A stretch of DNA of 64,000 nt, from positions 986,116 to 1,050,115 of the forward strand of contig CM055754.1 in assembly GCA_029465975.1 (NCBI GenBank), written 5' to 3'. Shown here one piece after another: positions 9,126 through 22,800 of this stretch. The position numbers and the translations under genes are program-made. The notes beneath the pieces are model-generated. The model was not told the origin of the DNA. It saw nothing but the letters and a program-made list of their open reading frames with translations, and did no database searches. The stretch comes from Dallia pectoralis. Taxonomy: Eukaryota; Chordata; Actinopteri; Esociformes; Umbridae. Position 1 is the stretch's first letter, and every line of letters starts with the position of its first letter.

Positions 9126-12100
9126 ATGAATCGGTTTCGGAAGTGGCTATACAAGCCGAAGGTACGTTTGTGATTTTATCCTCCTGCTAACTGCCTGGTG
9201 TGTGTTACTATCTAATGTAATGTGATTTTATCCTCCTGCTACTGCCTGGTGTGTGTTACTATCTAATGTAATGTGATTTTATCCTCCTGCTACTGCCTGG
9301 TGTTTGTTACTATCTAATGTAATGTGATTTTATCCTCCTGCTACTGCCAGTTGTGTGTTACTATCTAATGTAATGTGATTTTATCCTCCTGCTACTGCCA
9401 GTTGTGTGTTACTATCTAATGTAATGTGATTTTATCCTCCTGCTACTGCCAGTTGTGTGTTACTATCTAATGTAATGTGATTTTATCCTCCTGCTACTGC
9501 CTGGTGTGTGTTACTATCTAATGTAATGTGATTTTATCCTCCTGCTACTGCCTGGTGTGTGTTACTATCTAATGTAATGTGATTTTATCCTCCTGCTACT
9601 GCCTGGTGTTTGTTACTATCTAATGTAATGTGATTTTATCCTCCTGCTACTGCCAGTTGTGTGTTACTATCTAATGTAATGTGATTTTATCCTCCTGCTA
9701 CTGCCAGTTGTGTGTTACTATCTAATGTAATGTGATTTTATCCTCCTGCTACTGCCAGTTGTGTGTTACTATCTAATGTAATGTGATTTTATCCTCCTGC
9801 TACTGCCTGGTGTGTGTTACTATCTAATGTAATGTGATTTTATCCTCCTGCTACTGCCTGGTGTGTGTTACTATCTAATGTAATGTGATTTTATCCTCCT
9901 GCTACTGCCTGGTGTTTGTTACTATCTAATGTAATGTGATTTTATCCTCCTGCTACTGCCAGTTGTGTGTTACTATCTAATGTAATGTGATTTTATCCTC
10001 CTGCTACTGCCAGTTGTGTGTTACTATCTAATGTAATGTGATTTTATCCTCCTGCTACTGCCAGTTGTGTGTTACTATCTAATGTAAATGCATATTGCCA
10101 CATACTGTCAATGTATCCAAGCACATATTCGCATGTGCTGCATGCTATCTGGCTCGGCTAATAATACTATTAATTTATTTATATCAGTAAGGGTATGGGT
10201 CTAGTATGGTTCAATACAGAACAGAAATGCATAATGTGGCTAGTTAGCCTAACTTGCATTGCAATCTTATTGTACCATCTAACGTTATATTTCAAACAGT
10301 CGTTACTAGATCTATGAATTCATTGTTTTCAACCTCAGATTTAGTGACAATTCAGACACAGAGAGAATCAGCCAGCGTATTACGGGGCTTCCAGTATAGT
10401 TACTCCATACATTGCATTTTGTCAGTTTAGAACTGACATTTGTATGGTGCATTATTTCTCTCTTATCCATTAATAAAGTACAACAATGTCACTTGATCGT
10501 GGAAATAAGTTTAATCTAAGAACCACGCGATGGCCTAACATAATAATCACATATAATTACAATAATTCTGGTGAATGTGGCTTGTTATACCAGGAACTGC
10601 AGTTGTTCTGTTTGATCTCTCGTCCAGGACCACTGTAGTTGAAGACGCCATGGAACATATTTCCATTTAGGAACACACAATGTTTTTCGTTTAGGCCTAT
10701 TACTTAGTCATATCGGCGTCTACCCTTTGAACTCTCTCAAACCAAAAATGAGTTATGTGAAAGATTCTGGACTAATCTTTTGTTTGCTTCTTGTTTACAG
10801 TGTTTTATCTTGTAGATGTTACCAATATTTTTGGGCCATATTTGTGAGTTTACAATGTTTGGCAAACAGTCAGAGGATACTGAGTTTTTAACAGATTGAT
10901 ATAATAAAAATTGATATTATAAAAACAATTTTTTAGGGGAAGTTTTTATGTTCAATGCATATGTTCTGCTAATGTTGATAAAGTTATTTTGCTGTTTGCT
11001 GTTCCAGCAAATGGGTTGTCAAGAAACATAACTGCCCTTTTCTAGTATAAGAACAACAACAGGCCTACATTTGACTTGGGGTTGACAAAGTCATGAACCT
11101 TCTAATGGACACTTGCCAGTTGCCACTGTTGCGTAATTTACTTAATAACCACTTTGTTTTTCCGGAGTATTTTGTTCCCCCCGCCGACATAATACAGTTG
11201 GTTGACTGTAGGCTCAGATATGATTTCCTCATAAGAGATGACATGTCTCAATGTTTTTTGTGCTCCTGCTCAGATAACAGTGCTATGCCAACTTAACTTC
11301 CTCACTATAAGATGGCAAGGAGTATTCGGCATGGCCATTTCTGACAGAAATGCAGTAGAGAGCTAATGTTTCTATGTATTTGACCAGGCACTCACTTACT
11401 GTGTAGCTTTCACACTGACAAAGTCTTGTGGAAAACTGCATTGCCTTGTCATTTTTGCATCACCAGTAAGTTGTTTATTATTGAACTAGGTTCTCCTGGA
11501 GATACAGAAACATGTTGAATCAGCACGTTCCTCTAGAATGGAGCAGAGCTATTGACATTGTCAAAGCTGCACTGTACTTTCTAGATAAGTCGCACAGGGA
11601 GAGGATTTTTTCCCTCTTGCAATACAATCCCCTTTCAGTGCTCTGAAGAACTCTGGTATCAAAGTGCAGACTACCTGAAAATAAGACCCGCTGATACCCC
11701 CCCCCAGTGTACTGGACCCTTGGACCGTTGAAGGAAGGGCTCTGGGCCACGACACGATTAGATGATTGGCCCACATTCACATGATTGTAAAATGAGTGGG
11801 ATGACATTCTCTTTGCCCTGTACACTGGTTTTGCTGGTTTGGTCTGAATCTTATTTCTCTCTGAAAGGCTGTTAAGTAGCCCAATGTTGTTTTGGGTTCT
11901 GTTCTACATCAGATGTTTGCTTACTGGTTCAAGCGTTTCACTTATTAGTGGAGACATCATGACGATTTGAGTGGCCATCATCAAAAAGGTCTATCTAAAA
12001 TGTAAAACCAAAGTGAACAGAATATAGGACCAGTGTCAATCCCACCACAGCAGAGACAGACTAGACCTGGGTTAAGGTTTATAATCTGCCAAAATTCATT

Positions 12101-14034
12101 CAATATAACACACTATTCTGTCCATGAAACCCAAACACAATTCTAGAGATCTGAGAGGTTAGCCGAGTTCATCAAGGTGGTAATTGCTCCAACTTGCCAT
12201 TGTTGGATTGAGGCCCTTGTACACAGACCCAGCGGCAGGCTAATGTCTTAAGGATGTAAACCCAACAACCCTTCGCCACCACATCAATGACACCAGGTTT
12301 CTGGTCTAAACTTTTATATTAGCTCTGGCTGCCTGTCTGTCCTAATTGTAAAATAAGACTCCACAGGAGAGTGCTGTCTGGAGGCTAAACCTGCACTGTC
12401 CCCCGTAGCCTCGTCTCCTTCCCCTGTATTATTCCTTCAGGCATTTAGTGAGTGACCTTCAGCCACACACCAGCTCATCTGTCAGTGTGTCAGGCCCACA
12501 ACCAGTGACAGGCAGGCAGGCAGGCTGGCCATGCTCTGCTCAAGTCCATCTTCCTGTATAGCCTGAGCAGATGGGAACAGAGCTGGGATGCTCCACAATT
12601 CACTACCCTGCTTGTCGCTCTCTCTCTGCCAGCCAGGCATAATATTACCCAGAATTATCAGCAACCACTTCCCATCCATCCTCCCAGTTACAGGATAACG
12701 CAGATGCCATTGATTGCTGCTTAATGCGGAAGTCATCGATCATTGAATATTAACATGACTCGCAACTCGTCTCTCACACATATGTGCCTCTAAACCCTTC
12801 CCTTTCGTTTTCATGGTCCATTTAAAAAAAAATCTTACTGATAGTTAGGTGGTGTCTCGGGCAGTGTTAGCCTTTAATGCCACAATTACAGAAAATCTCC
12901 AGGTAGTTGTCACAGACGCTTTGGAAAAATGTTTTCAAATGTTATACTATTCCAGATTATTTAGCCACATTTTTTTTGGACCCTAACCAAAATCACATCC
13001 TTTTTTGTTATTCATTATGTCTGAGCATCCTGGGAAATATTGCCTTAAAATATAGAAAAGGCTGGGAAAAAACAACGTAATTAGCACCTTCTCTTGTCCA
13101 GACTGGGTTTTGCATAGTTGGCACCTTGAAGGAGGGAGTGGGAACAGCCAAGTGGGGACAGCAGTCAACTCCTCTGCATATGTAGCCGGGTTTCTCTAGC
13201 TCTTTATGGATGTCTCCATTCTGCTTACCCAACAGCCGTGCCATAATTGATTTGGTGTCAGCTGCCTGGATTTAGAGAGCTGACCCCTAGTGCACATATA
13301 GACAGACCAGCCGAATGACCAGCTGAATGAAGGCCTTCTGAAATTCATTGCAGGCATCTGATTCCGACCACTGTCATAGGTGTGCGGAGAAGATGATTAA
13401 ATGCTAGGAGCTGTGGAGGGAATGCCCCCCCTCCCCCGGCAGACTCCTCTAGACAGGGAGGTTAATGACAGAGAAGTTCTATGGATTTCTTTGACATTAC
13501 GACATATTAATAATCATCTGTTGTCACTTCATTAGATTAGGGCAGGTTATTTGATTCCAAGAAGCAGCGCACGTAAGGTGCCCTTTGCTGTGATTATCTG
13601 ACAGACAAACGCCTCTACTTCTCGGCCGCCCAACTGTCCAGCATGAATGAATGTGTTGTGGTTGACTCAGCAGGGAGGGTAACAAGGGGCTTGTATATTA
13701 GAGATTATGATAACGGTGACATATGCTGATCGAACAGCAAATACGGTCAAATCATAATCGTAGTCCTAATGGTAGAACTTATCAATAGCATAGTGTGCTT
13801 GGACACCACAAAGATGACAGTTTCATAACAATTAACCCTATAATTATAAGGTAACATATTAAATGTGAAGATGGACCACATGTTCGGCATCTACTTCACA
13901 ATTGGATTGAGACGTTAACTGGGAGACTTTCTGCTCGGCCCACTGCGGAGCATGTGGTCTGTGCGTATAAATATCTTCATCGCAGATGGCAGGTCCCATG
14001 GAAGAGAGGACCAAAGTCTGCTTCACGGAAAATG

Positions 14035-14070
<36 letters not shown>

Positions 14071-17000
14071 TTTTAACATACGGACTCCAACAAAGATTGT
14101 AAAATCAAACAATCTGTTCCCCACGGGGACAAATGCATTTTCTGTTTTAGGTTTAAGATAATATGTACAATTAATTTCAGTTTTGAAATTTAGGTTAGTT
14201 TTAGGGCTGGGGTTAGGCATTAGGGTTGGGGTTAGTTTTAGGGCTGGGGTTAGTTTTGGGGCTGGGGTTAGTTTTAGGGTTAGAGTTAGTTTTAGGGCTG
14301 GGGTTAGTTTTAGGGTTAGAGTTAGTTTTAGGGCTGGGGTTAGTTTTAGGGCTGGGGTTAGTTTTAGGGCTGGGGTTAGTTTTAGGGCTGGGGTTAGTTT
14401 TATGGCTGGGGTTAGTTTTAGGGCTGGGGTTAGTTTTAGGGCTGGGGTTAGTTTTAGGGTTGGGGTTAGGCATTAGGGTTGGGGTTAGGCATTAGGGTTG
14501 GGGTTAGTATTAGGGTTAGTTTTAGGGTTAGGCATTAGGTGGTAATTCACATGCACGGTTTATTATTAAGGTTAGGGAATAATTAACATATATTTCTGGC
14601 TGTTATTTTTCAGAAAACAAACCTATTTGTGTGTTTTTGTGTGTGCATGCGTTGGTGTGTGGTCAGTGTCTATACCTGGCACAACTGTCATTATGTCTGT
14701 CATTATGTCTGTCATTTCTATATGGTTACTGCTATAATGTTTGCCTGGTTCTTTGTTCATCCACAACAATGGCCTTTTACTGTGTGGATGGACTGAGTCA
14801 ACAGTAGATGGGATACAGGGCAGAGTTTATCTTATTGAGGTTGGATTAGCTCCAGTGTTCAGAGAGCTGACTCATCAAAGTACTGTGTGTTTTTATGTGC
14901 AAAAATATATGTATGTTAGCTCTTTTTCTTTTCCAAAGGCATTTGTCCAGAAGAATTTGGATGAGTGCAAACATGAATTCTTCTTGTATTTTACATTGCA
15001 AGAAGCACCAGTGAAATGACTTTCCTCTGTGTTGTTTTGTTTAGTAGTGTGTTTAAATGATCCATTTGTAGTAGGTATCACAATATGCATGATAAAAACA
15101 AAGACAGATATACACTTCTAGATCCCTTTAGGCCTCTGTGTATTTGTATAGCGTGCGAGAGAACCTTCTATCATAAAGGCAACCTGAATCTCTAAAATAT
15201 GGAGTCTGTCTAGATTGTAAAAACTCTCTTTAACAGAGAAATGTGTTGTCTTACTATGAATTATGTATTACATAGAACATTCTTAGCCACGATTCACTGT
15301 GGATGTTGAGGTTACCCATAATGCTTTGTGCACACTTACATGGCATTGCCCGACTACGTTCTTGGTCCCTGGTCTTTCATCGATGCCCCCACGCTTATTT
15401 GGCCTCATTTACTCTCTTGTGTTGTGGGAGTATTAGGAATCTGAAATCCCCCCCATCTGTAGCCACAACAGCCAGCCAGTACTGGGTTGTATAGGATTAT
15501 AGCTGGCATAAAAACATCCTGGTGGTCATATGTTCTAAGGAGGTGGGGGGGGTTAGGGTTAGGGGGGTGTGTGTGTGGGGGGTAACATCCTGGGCACTCT
15601 TTGCAGCATCTCAACTTCTCTGGGCCACACTATGGCTCTGTATCTTACCAGGCATGTGACCTCGTTTGCTCCATCTGATATCACCTGAGGTCCATCATGC
15701 TTGACTGCTGATAAGGGGTCGGTAATGTGGAATGCAGGGTTGGATTTTTGCGGGTCCCATGCTGTTCAAGAAGTCTACTTTGCCAAAAGGAGTCAGGAGT
15801 CATCTGTCAAGGCCCTTTAAGAATGTTGGAAGAATGTTGAATGCCACCCTTTGTTCAGGTACACAGATCTCCTTAAAGCTTTGTTCAGGTACACAGATAC
15901 ACAGATCTCCTTAAAGCTTTGTTCAGGTACACAGATCTCTTTAAAGCTTTGTTCAGGTACACAAATCTCCCTAAAGCTTTGTTCAGGTACACAGATCTCC
16001 TTAAAGCCAAACCAGCCGTTTGTTTTTAGGTGCAGTTGAAGTCTTATTGGTTGGGTTTTTGGTTCCCTGAATGTGTATCAGTAATCCATCTGTGGTTGGC
16101 TGATGGTTGCTTAGTCATTTGTAATGACAGGTTTTTCCCCACAATGAGGGAGCAGGTTTGAGTAATTTGAAATATAGGATCAAGGACATTTGGCTGGGTT
16201 AGTTGGCAGTGCCAATTTTACACCGGTGTCCTGCCACAAGGTCTAATCTGAATCTGCTGAATCATTTTGTAATGCTGGTCACTGGCTCCTTGTTCTAAAG
16301 CTAGTGGACATGAGTGGACAGGTTTACAGTCAAATTCCAAAGACTTCAACTCTCCTCCACTTTAGTCACCAAAGGTACTTGGTTCAAATTATATTTAACA
16401 GTGTTTCAAGAGGTTTGGTCAGGTAGGTAGGTGGGCCAACTAGTCCTGCTTCCTTTATGGGGTCAACCTGTAGCTATGTGTTGCTGAGGAGAGGAATTAA
16501 TTGAATCTAGTGGTATCAAACAAAACATGTCATGTTTATCAGTCATTATTCTTAGCGCATCTTCTCAATAGGGGACCAATGGGGTGTGCGGTTAGTCTAT
16601 TTATAATAATCTAATAAAAGAAGCCTTTAAGCACATTATCAACGGCATATTATTTCAGTGAACATAACCAGAGTCTATAGTACAAACGTTATTCTAGAAG
16701 TGACCGTTTAGCCGTTATGTCTTTTTTTCTATCTCTGCGTGCCCAGTCAGCCACATTAATTTGTAGCTCGTAGTTTTAAAAATGTTTCACATCTGCCATG
16801 ATGATGACTAACCAGAAATCATTGGTTATCCTGGAACTGTTTGTATCTCAAACAACGTATTCCTGTGTGGTGAAATAGGTGTTTGCAATTGATGACTAAC
16901 ATGACCTCATTCTTCATAAGAGCCCTAGTTATTCACCACTTGGACTCAAGGTTTGGCTGAGCTGCAAATTGTAAAGCGTTCTGTTGTCATCTGTCTTCAT

Positions 17001-19728
17001 GAATGACATGCATTTATTGACTGATTCACAGGCATCCAAGTGGCAACTGACAGAGACACTTTCAGAAATGCCTGTCGGGTTACCATGGTGATATATGGGC
17101 GGAGACTGTTGTGTGATGTAAGACAGCCTTGTAGACACTTTAGGGATCAAAATGTGTAACTGGATGTCATGTCACTTTAGGCCTTAAGTTTCATACCATA
17201 TTCCTTGATGTTGTAACAGTTTAAAACATTTGATTGAAGTTGGATGAGAGCCCCCTCATACATAAAGAGTTGAACATGTCCAGTGTATCGCCAGCATCAT
17301 CTCCACTCAGTGGAATGTTCTCTCATGAGTGTGGAATGCTGAAGGAGGTGGCCAGATGGTGTCCTCCATCTCAATGGTTCCTTGTGTTCCTCTGGGTTTC
17401 TCATAGGAACGCCACCCATCTCTATATGGGCTGTGTTCAAACTAAGAGTCCTCCTTTTCCAGCCATTACAGCGTTGCAGACCTTTGGCACTGTAGCTGTT
17501 GATTTATTGAGGTCATCTGAAGAGATGTCACCCCAGGTTCTCTGAAGCACTTCGCACAAGTTGGATTGGCTTGTTGGACACTTCTCATGTACCATACGGT
17601 CGGTCACGTGTCTCCCACAACAGCTCAATAGGGTTCAGATCTGGTGACGGTGCTGACCACTCTGTTATAGACAGAATACCAGATGACTGCTTCTTCCCTA
17701 AATTGTTTTCAGGTGTCTGTTGGGTCATTGTATTGTTGTAACAACATATTGATTCCAATCAAGCTTCGTCCACAGGGTGAAACTGAATCAAGACTCAAAT
17801 TGTGTCTTGGAGTGGACTTAGTTTTTATTGGTATTTTGCCCGGTTGAGATGACCTTTGGGCTACAGACGAACCGTGACGTGATGTCTGGACAAGCGGCCG
17901 TTATGTTCATTCAATATTCACATTGATTGGTTCTTGTTTTTTTCATGGGTGTTGAAGAACACTTGTTGTTTGGATTTGAGTCTCTCAGCAGAAGGATGTG
18001 TTTTGGTTTGTGTCTGTTTGCATTATGGGAAATACGTCGCTAAACCAACCAGTAAACTCATTTTTTGTGTCGCTGTAGTAGTTTGAGCTCCAAACTCTTT
18101 TCGATTTTTCTCTCTATTTGTCATCTCTAATGTGCCTTAACTGCCTTTACTTCAGCTATACCCTCTGGGCCCTATGGTGGTTTATAGCACAGGCAGATAT
18201 TAACATGTGCTCTCTGATCCACACTAGATATAGGCTTGTGGGCTTTCTGTATATAGGTTTCTTAGGAGAATGTGTGTCAAATAAATGCTATGAATTTCAC
18301 ACGCTGGTCATAATAGTTTATTTTGGTCGTGAACGCTCATGTTCTCAGCTACATGATGGAATGATCTCCTTGGCTTGGCTCCTCCCCACGAACCAGCACA
18401 TGGTGCCAGATCACAGCCTTTAGCTGGGACAATCTACACGTCTGGTCCTCCCAGCCTGATTTAACCCAGATGTTTTTCCTCCATGTCACCAGTCGTGTCC
18501 TCACACTCCTCTGTCTGTTCAGTGATACTCTTCGTCTGTCTGGTCAGTGATACTCTTCATCTTCCTACCTTCAGAGGTCAGACCCTCAGCTCCTGGCCCA
18601 GTTCTACTACGCTGATGAGGAGCTCAACCAGGTGGCCACAGAACTGGATATTCTGGATGGCAGGAAGGACCCTCAAAGGTGTACCCTACTGGTGAATCAA
18701 TTCAGATCCTGTCAGGTAAGAAGGTGTACCCTACTGGTGAATCAATTCAGATCCTGTCAGGTAAGAAGGTGTACCCTACTGGTGAATCAATTCAGATCCT
18801 GTCAGGTAAGAAGGTGTACCCTACTGGTGAATCAATTCAGATCCTGTCAGGTAAGAAGGTGTACCCTACTGGTGAATCAATTCAGATCCAATTAATGACG
18901 TAATTAATCAATTAAGTACAGGGTGAGAGCAAACACCAGAGGACACAGATTTTGCTGAAAAGACACACACTTTTGAACATTAATCTTTGGCCAAAAACAC
19001 AGATACCCTAATTTGGGTATTTAAAATAATAGGGGTTGTTTGATTGTCTCTAGCTTGGATATCTTAGCTATTAGAGGAGAAGCTGTTGATCCTCACCTAG
19101 CATTTTGAGTTTGACAGCTTTATCTTGGTCACGGTTTGGATGAGTGACTTTAGAAAGATCAATGAAGTGGAGCGACTGGACATTGGGTGTAAATCTGAAC
19201 TTTATCTTAGAGTTATTGTGTCAGAGTAAAGGTGCTGTTCAGGTTTGTTTTGGATGACCAGATATGGTGTGTAGATCCAGATATGGTGTGTAGATCCAGA
19301 TATGGTGTGTAGATCAAGATATGGTGTGTAGATCAAGATATGCTGTGTAGATCCAGATGTGCTGTGTAGATCCAGATGTGCTGTGTAGATACAGCATGTT
19401 AGTCTGCTTGACAGATGATAAAGCTTATCGGTCTGATACACATTGATCACTGCCTGATACCTTCTCATTTGGCGCTGTGGGACTTTGACATTTATTTTCC
19501 AGTCTTCCTCCAGATATGGGCTCAGGGTTAAAGTTCTTGTGTGAGTGGGTGGTGTCTCCATCCTGGTGCATGCTGGGCTGATCTTCAGGGGGTGAATAAG
19601 AGCATGCCTGAACCCCATGCTGTACCCCATGCCTGAACCCCAGGCACCCACGGGGGAGGCTCCTAATAAGGTCACTGCTTGATCCCCAACTGGCACTCCT
19701 CTCTCTGCCCTGTCTCTCTCTGCCCTGT

Positions 19729-19763
<35 letters not shown>

Positions 19764-19832
19764 TCTGCCCTCTGTGTCTCTTCCCCTCTCCCCCTCTCTC
19801 CCTCTCTCCCTCTCCCCCTCACTCCCCCTCTG

Positions 19833-19874
<42 letters not shown>

Positions 19875-22800
19875 TCTGCTCTCCCTCTCTGTCTCTCTCT
19901 GTCCTGTCTCTCTCCATGTGTCTCCCACCTTTCTCCCTCCCTCTAGGGTGCTCTAATCTGGTCAGGAACTCAGCACTCCATCTCTGTATGGAAAAATATT
20001 AAAATGCACAAACAAAAGCCTTACTAAAATTTAACACCTGAATTTAGTTAAAATATTTTTATTGTTCTAATAAAATCTTAGCTTGTCGGGCAGAACTTAG
20101 GCATTACCCCAGTGACACATAAGCTGTTGATGAGCTCCGGCTGTCCATGACAACGTGTTTACAGCGCTGGAATTATGGGATTTGTTTTTGTTTTTTATAG
20201 AGCAGAAATTGAGTTTTGACTGAGGCCTGTAATGGACCCATTCTGAACACAGGCGGTTTAATTGTTTCAGAGGTCTCAAGATACTTTAGTAATATGCTCT
20301 ACATGGAGGTTTTACGGTTGATGTTTATGAAACAGAATTATCAGAATGTGTGCTTTTTGTTCTGTAACAAGTCATTGATCACCAGCAGAAACAAAATATC
20401 CTGCCAGAGTTTTTCTTTCAGTATGTTTATCTGTGTTCATCCGGTCATTCTCTCTGTGTCTGCAGGACAATGTGTTGAACATCATCAACCAGATCATGGA
20501 TGAATGTATCCCTGGAGACCGAGCCAACAGAGACTTCTGTGTCAAGTTCCCAGAAGAGATTCGCCATGACAACCTTGCGGGACAGCTGTGGTTCGGGGCT
20601 GAGGTACTCCTTGAACATCACACATAAATAACACAACCTTTACCACAACTGGAGCCTGCTGTCCTACTGAGTGTTAAAGCTGATCCAGAGTCAGACCCAG
20701 AGCACCATGTTGATCAGCATGTTTAGAATATTGTGGAGGAGACTTGAGCTTTTCACCTCCTGATTTCGAACACCTTAGTTTTTGATTTGTGTACTAGTGT
20801 GACAGACGGTCTTGTAGTGAACATCCCTGATGACTTGTGTTGATGAACTATCGGTTGACATAATCCATACCCTTCACCTGTCTCACCTATAAACGATATG
20901 CTCCCGGCGAATGGCAAGAATGTGTCTGAATGCTTTGACCGATTGTGAACAAACGAACATACGTAAGGAAGAGAAACTGCCTTCATAAAGCCTATGAAAG
21001 CCGGTTCAATGCAATGTGCGTAGACATTTGAAGCCACATAAATTGGCGTAGGAGAAAACACTAGCATATTATGCCGGGATAAATGGTGATGTGTGTCTCT
21101 ACTCTGTGTTACGCCACGTTTGCGTCTGATTGTAACCTTCCCTCTGTAGTGTCTGGCTGCAGGCTCCATCATCATGAACAGGGAGATCGAAAGCATGGCT
21201 ATGAGGCCTCTGGCCAAGGACCTGACGCGTAGTCTGGAGGAGGTCCGTAACATCACCCGAGACCAGGCCCTCAGGGACCTTAACGTCTACACGGAGCGCA
21301 TTAGAGACGCGCTGCGCCACTTTGACAGCCTGTTCGCTGAGTTTGAGCTCAGGTAGCTGCTATAGAATTGGAAACATTGGACAACACCAACGGCTGCATG
21401 TGTTTGCTAACCATCTCCTTTATCTGTCAGCTACGTGTCGGCCATGGTGCCCGTGAAATCTCCCAAAGAATACTACGTTCAGCAGGAGGTGATTGTGCTC
21501 TTCTGTGAGACCGTTGAGAGGTGGGTTGAGTTGTGGGGGGGGCTGTTAGGGTTGGGGTGGGGAAATTATAGTCATGTAGGAAGTTAGACTGTCTGTTTTT
21601 TGTTCTTAGGGCACTTAAGCTGGGCTTCCTCAGCCAAGACATGATCGATGACTATGAACCTGCTCTGATGTTTACAATCCCCAGACTCGCTATTGTGTGG
21701 TAAGAGTTGTTTTCTCTTATCAATGGTTCTCTCTTCTTCTACCTGTCTGATAATAATAACACATTATAATCACCGCCCCCTAGTGGTCTGGTGGTCTACT
21801 GTGATGGTCCACTCAACTTGGACAGGAAACCAGAGGACATGTCTGAGCTTTTCCGGCCCTTCCGCACTTTACTAAAGAAGATCAGGTACTGTTAAAGATT
21901 GTCCTCTACATCATGGTCTTTAGCCAATGTCTTCAAGCAGCGTGTTTCTAAGGTTGTCTTGTTTCCATAGGGACCTGCTGCAGACTCTGTCAGAGGAAGA
22001 GTTGTTGACACTGGAGCGGAACCTCTGTATCTCCCAGGATGGAGAGTTCCCTCTGGTTCCTGAGCTCCCCACGGCCCCAAGCATCACCACAAATGTTCTT
22101 CCATCCAGCAATGCCAACACGGACTCCCCGGGGGGGCAGAGCGAGGAGGACCACAAGCAGCAGGAGGTGATGTCTTTGTGCGTCTCCCAGATCCAGGAGG
22201 AGGAGGACAGGGAGTGGGAGGAGGTGGAGAGGGGAGAAGCAGAGGAGGAGCAGGGAGCTCTGTGTGAGGAGGCGGAGGAGGCGGAGGAGGCGCACCTGGC
22301 TTGCTCCATGCAATATGATGAAGAGGAGATTGAACAGCTCAACATGATGGTGTATCGTGTGGGGGATGAGATGTCCTCGCTGCTGTCTCCTCCTAGTCAG
22401 TGCCAGTCCCCAGCCCACCGGCCCAATAGAGGAGGCTCCAGCAGTGGTTCCAGCGCCGAAGCCTCCCCTCTCAGGGCACTGGTGGGCCGGGGAAGGATGG
22501 GTCTCTACCACGAGGAGGAGGACCGAGTCTTCTTCATGGAGGACCTTGATGCTGGAGGTGACCATGTGAACAGCGTGCGGGGGACATTCATGTCCAAAGC
22601 CATTCATCCATCTTCTCCTCAGCCCCACCAGCCCGGCCCGCAGACAGGGTCAACCAGGAACGGATGGACCAGTGAGGGTCTGTTAGAGCCGGACCAGTCA
22701 CCCCAAAGCATGGCCACACAGTGCCCTAATACCAAGCCACCCGCATGCGGACCGGGCCCAGAGCCTTTACCCGGGACCAACAGCTGGGAGCTGGGCCTTG

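Noticed and set aside
14190..14547. True telomere or chromosome end
   Set aside because: Units are diverged from TTAGGG and embedded within a normal gene with exons on both sides.
19202..19928. Arg/Glu-rich minus-strand frames (206 and 167 codons)
   Set aside because: They come from the CT-rich tract in ZFYVE28 intron 2; the REREREs are the reverse complement of (CT)n.
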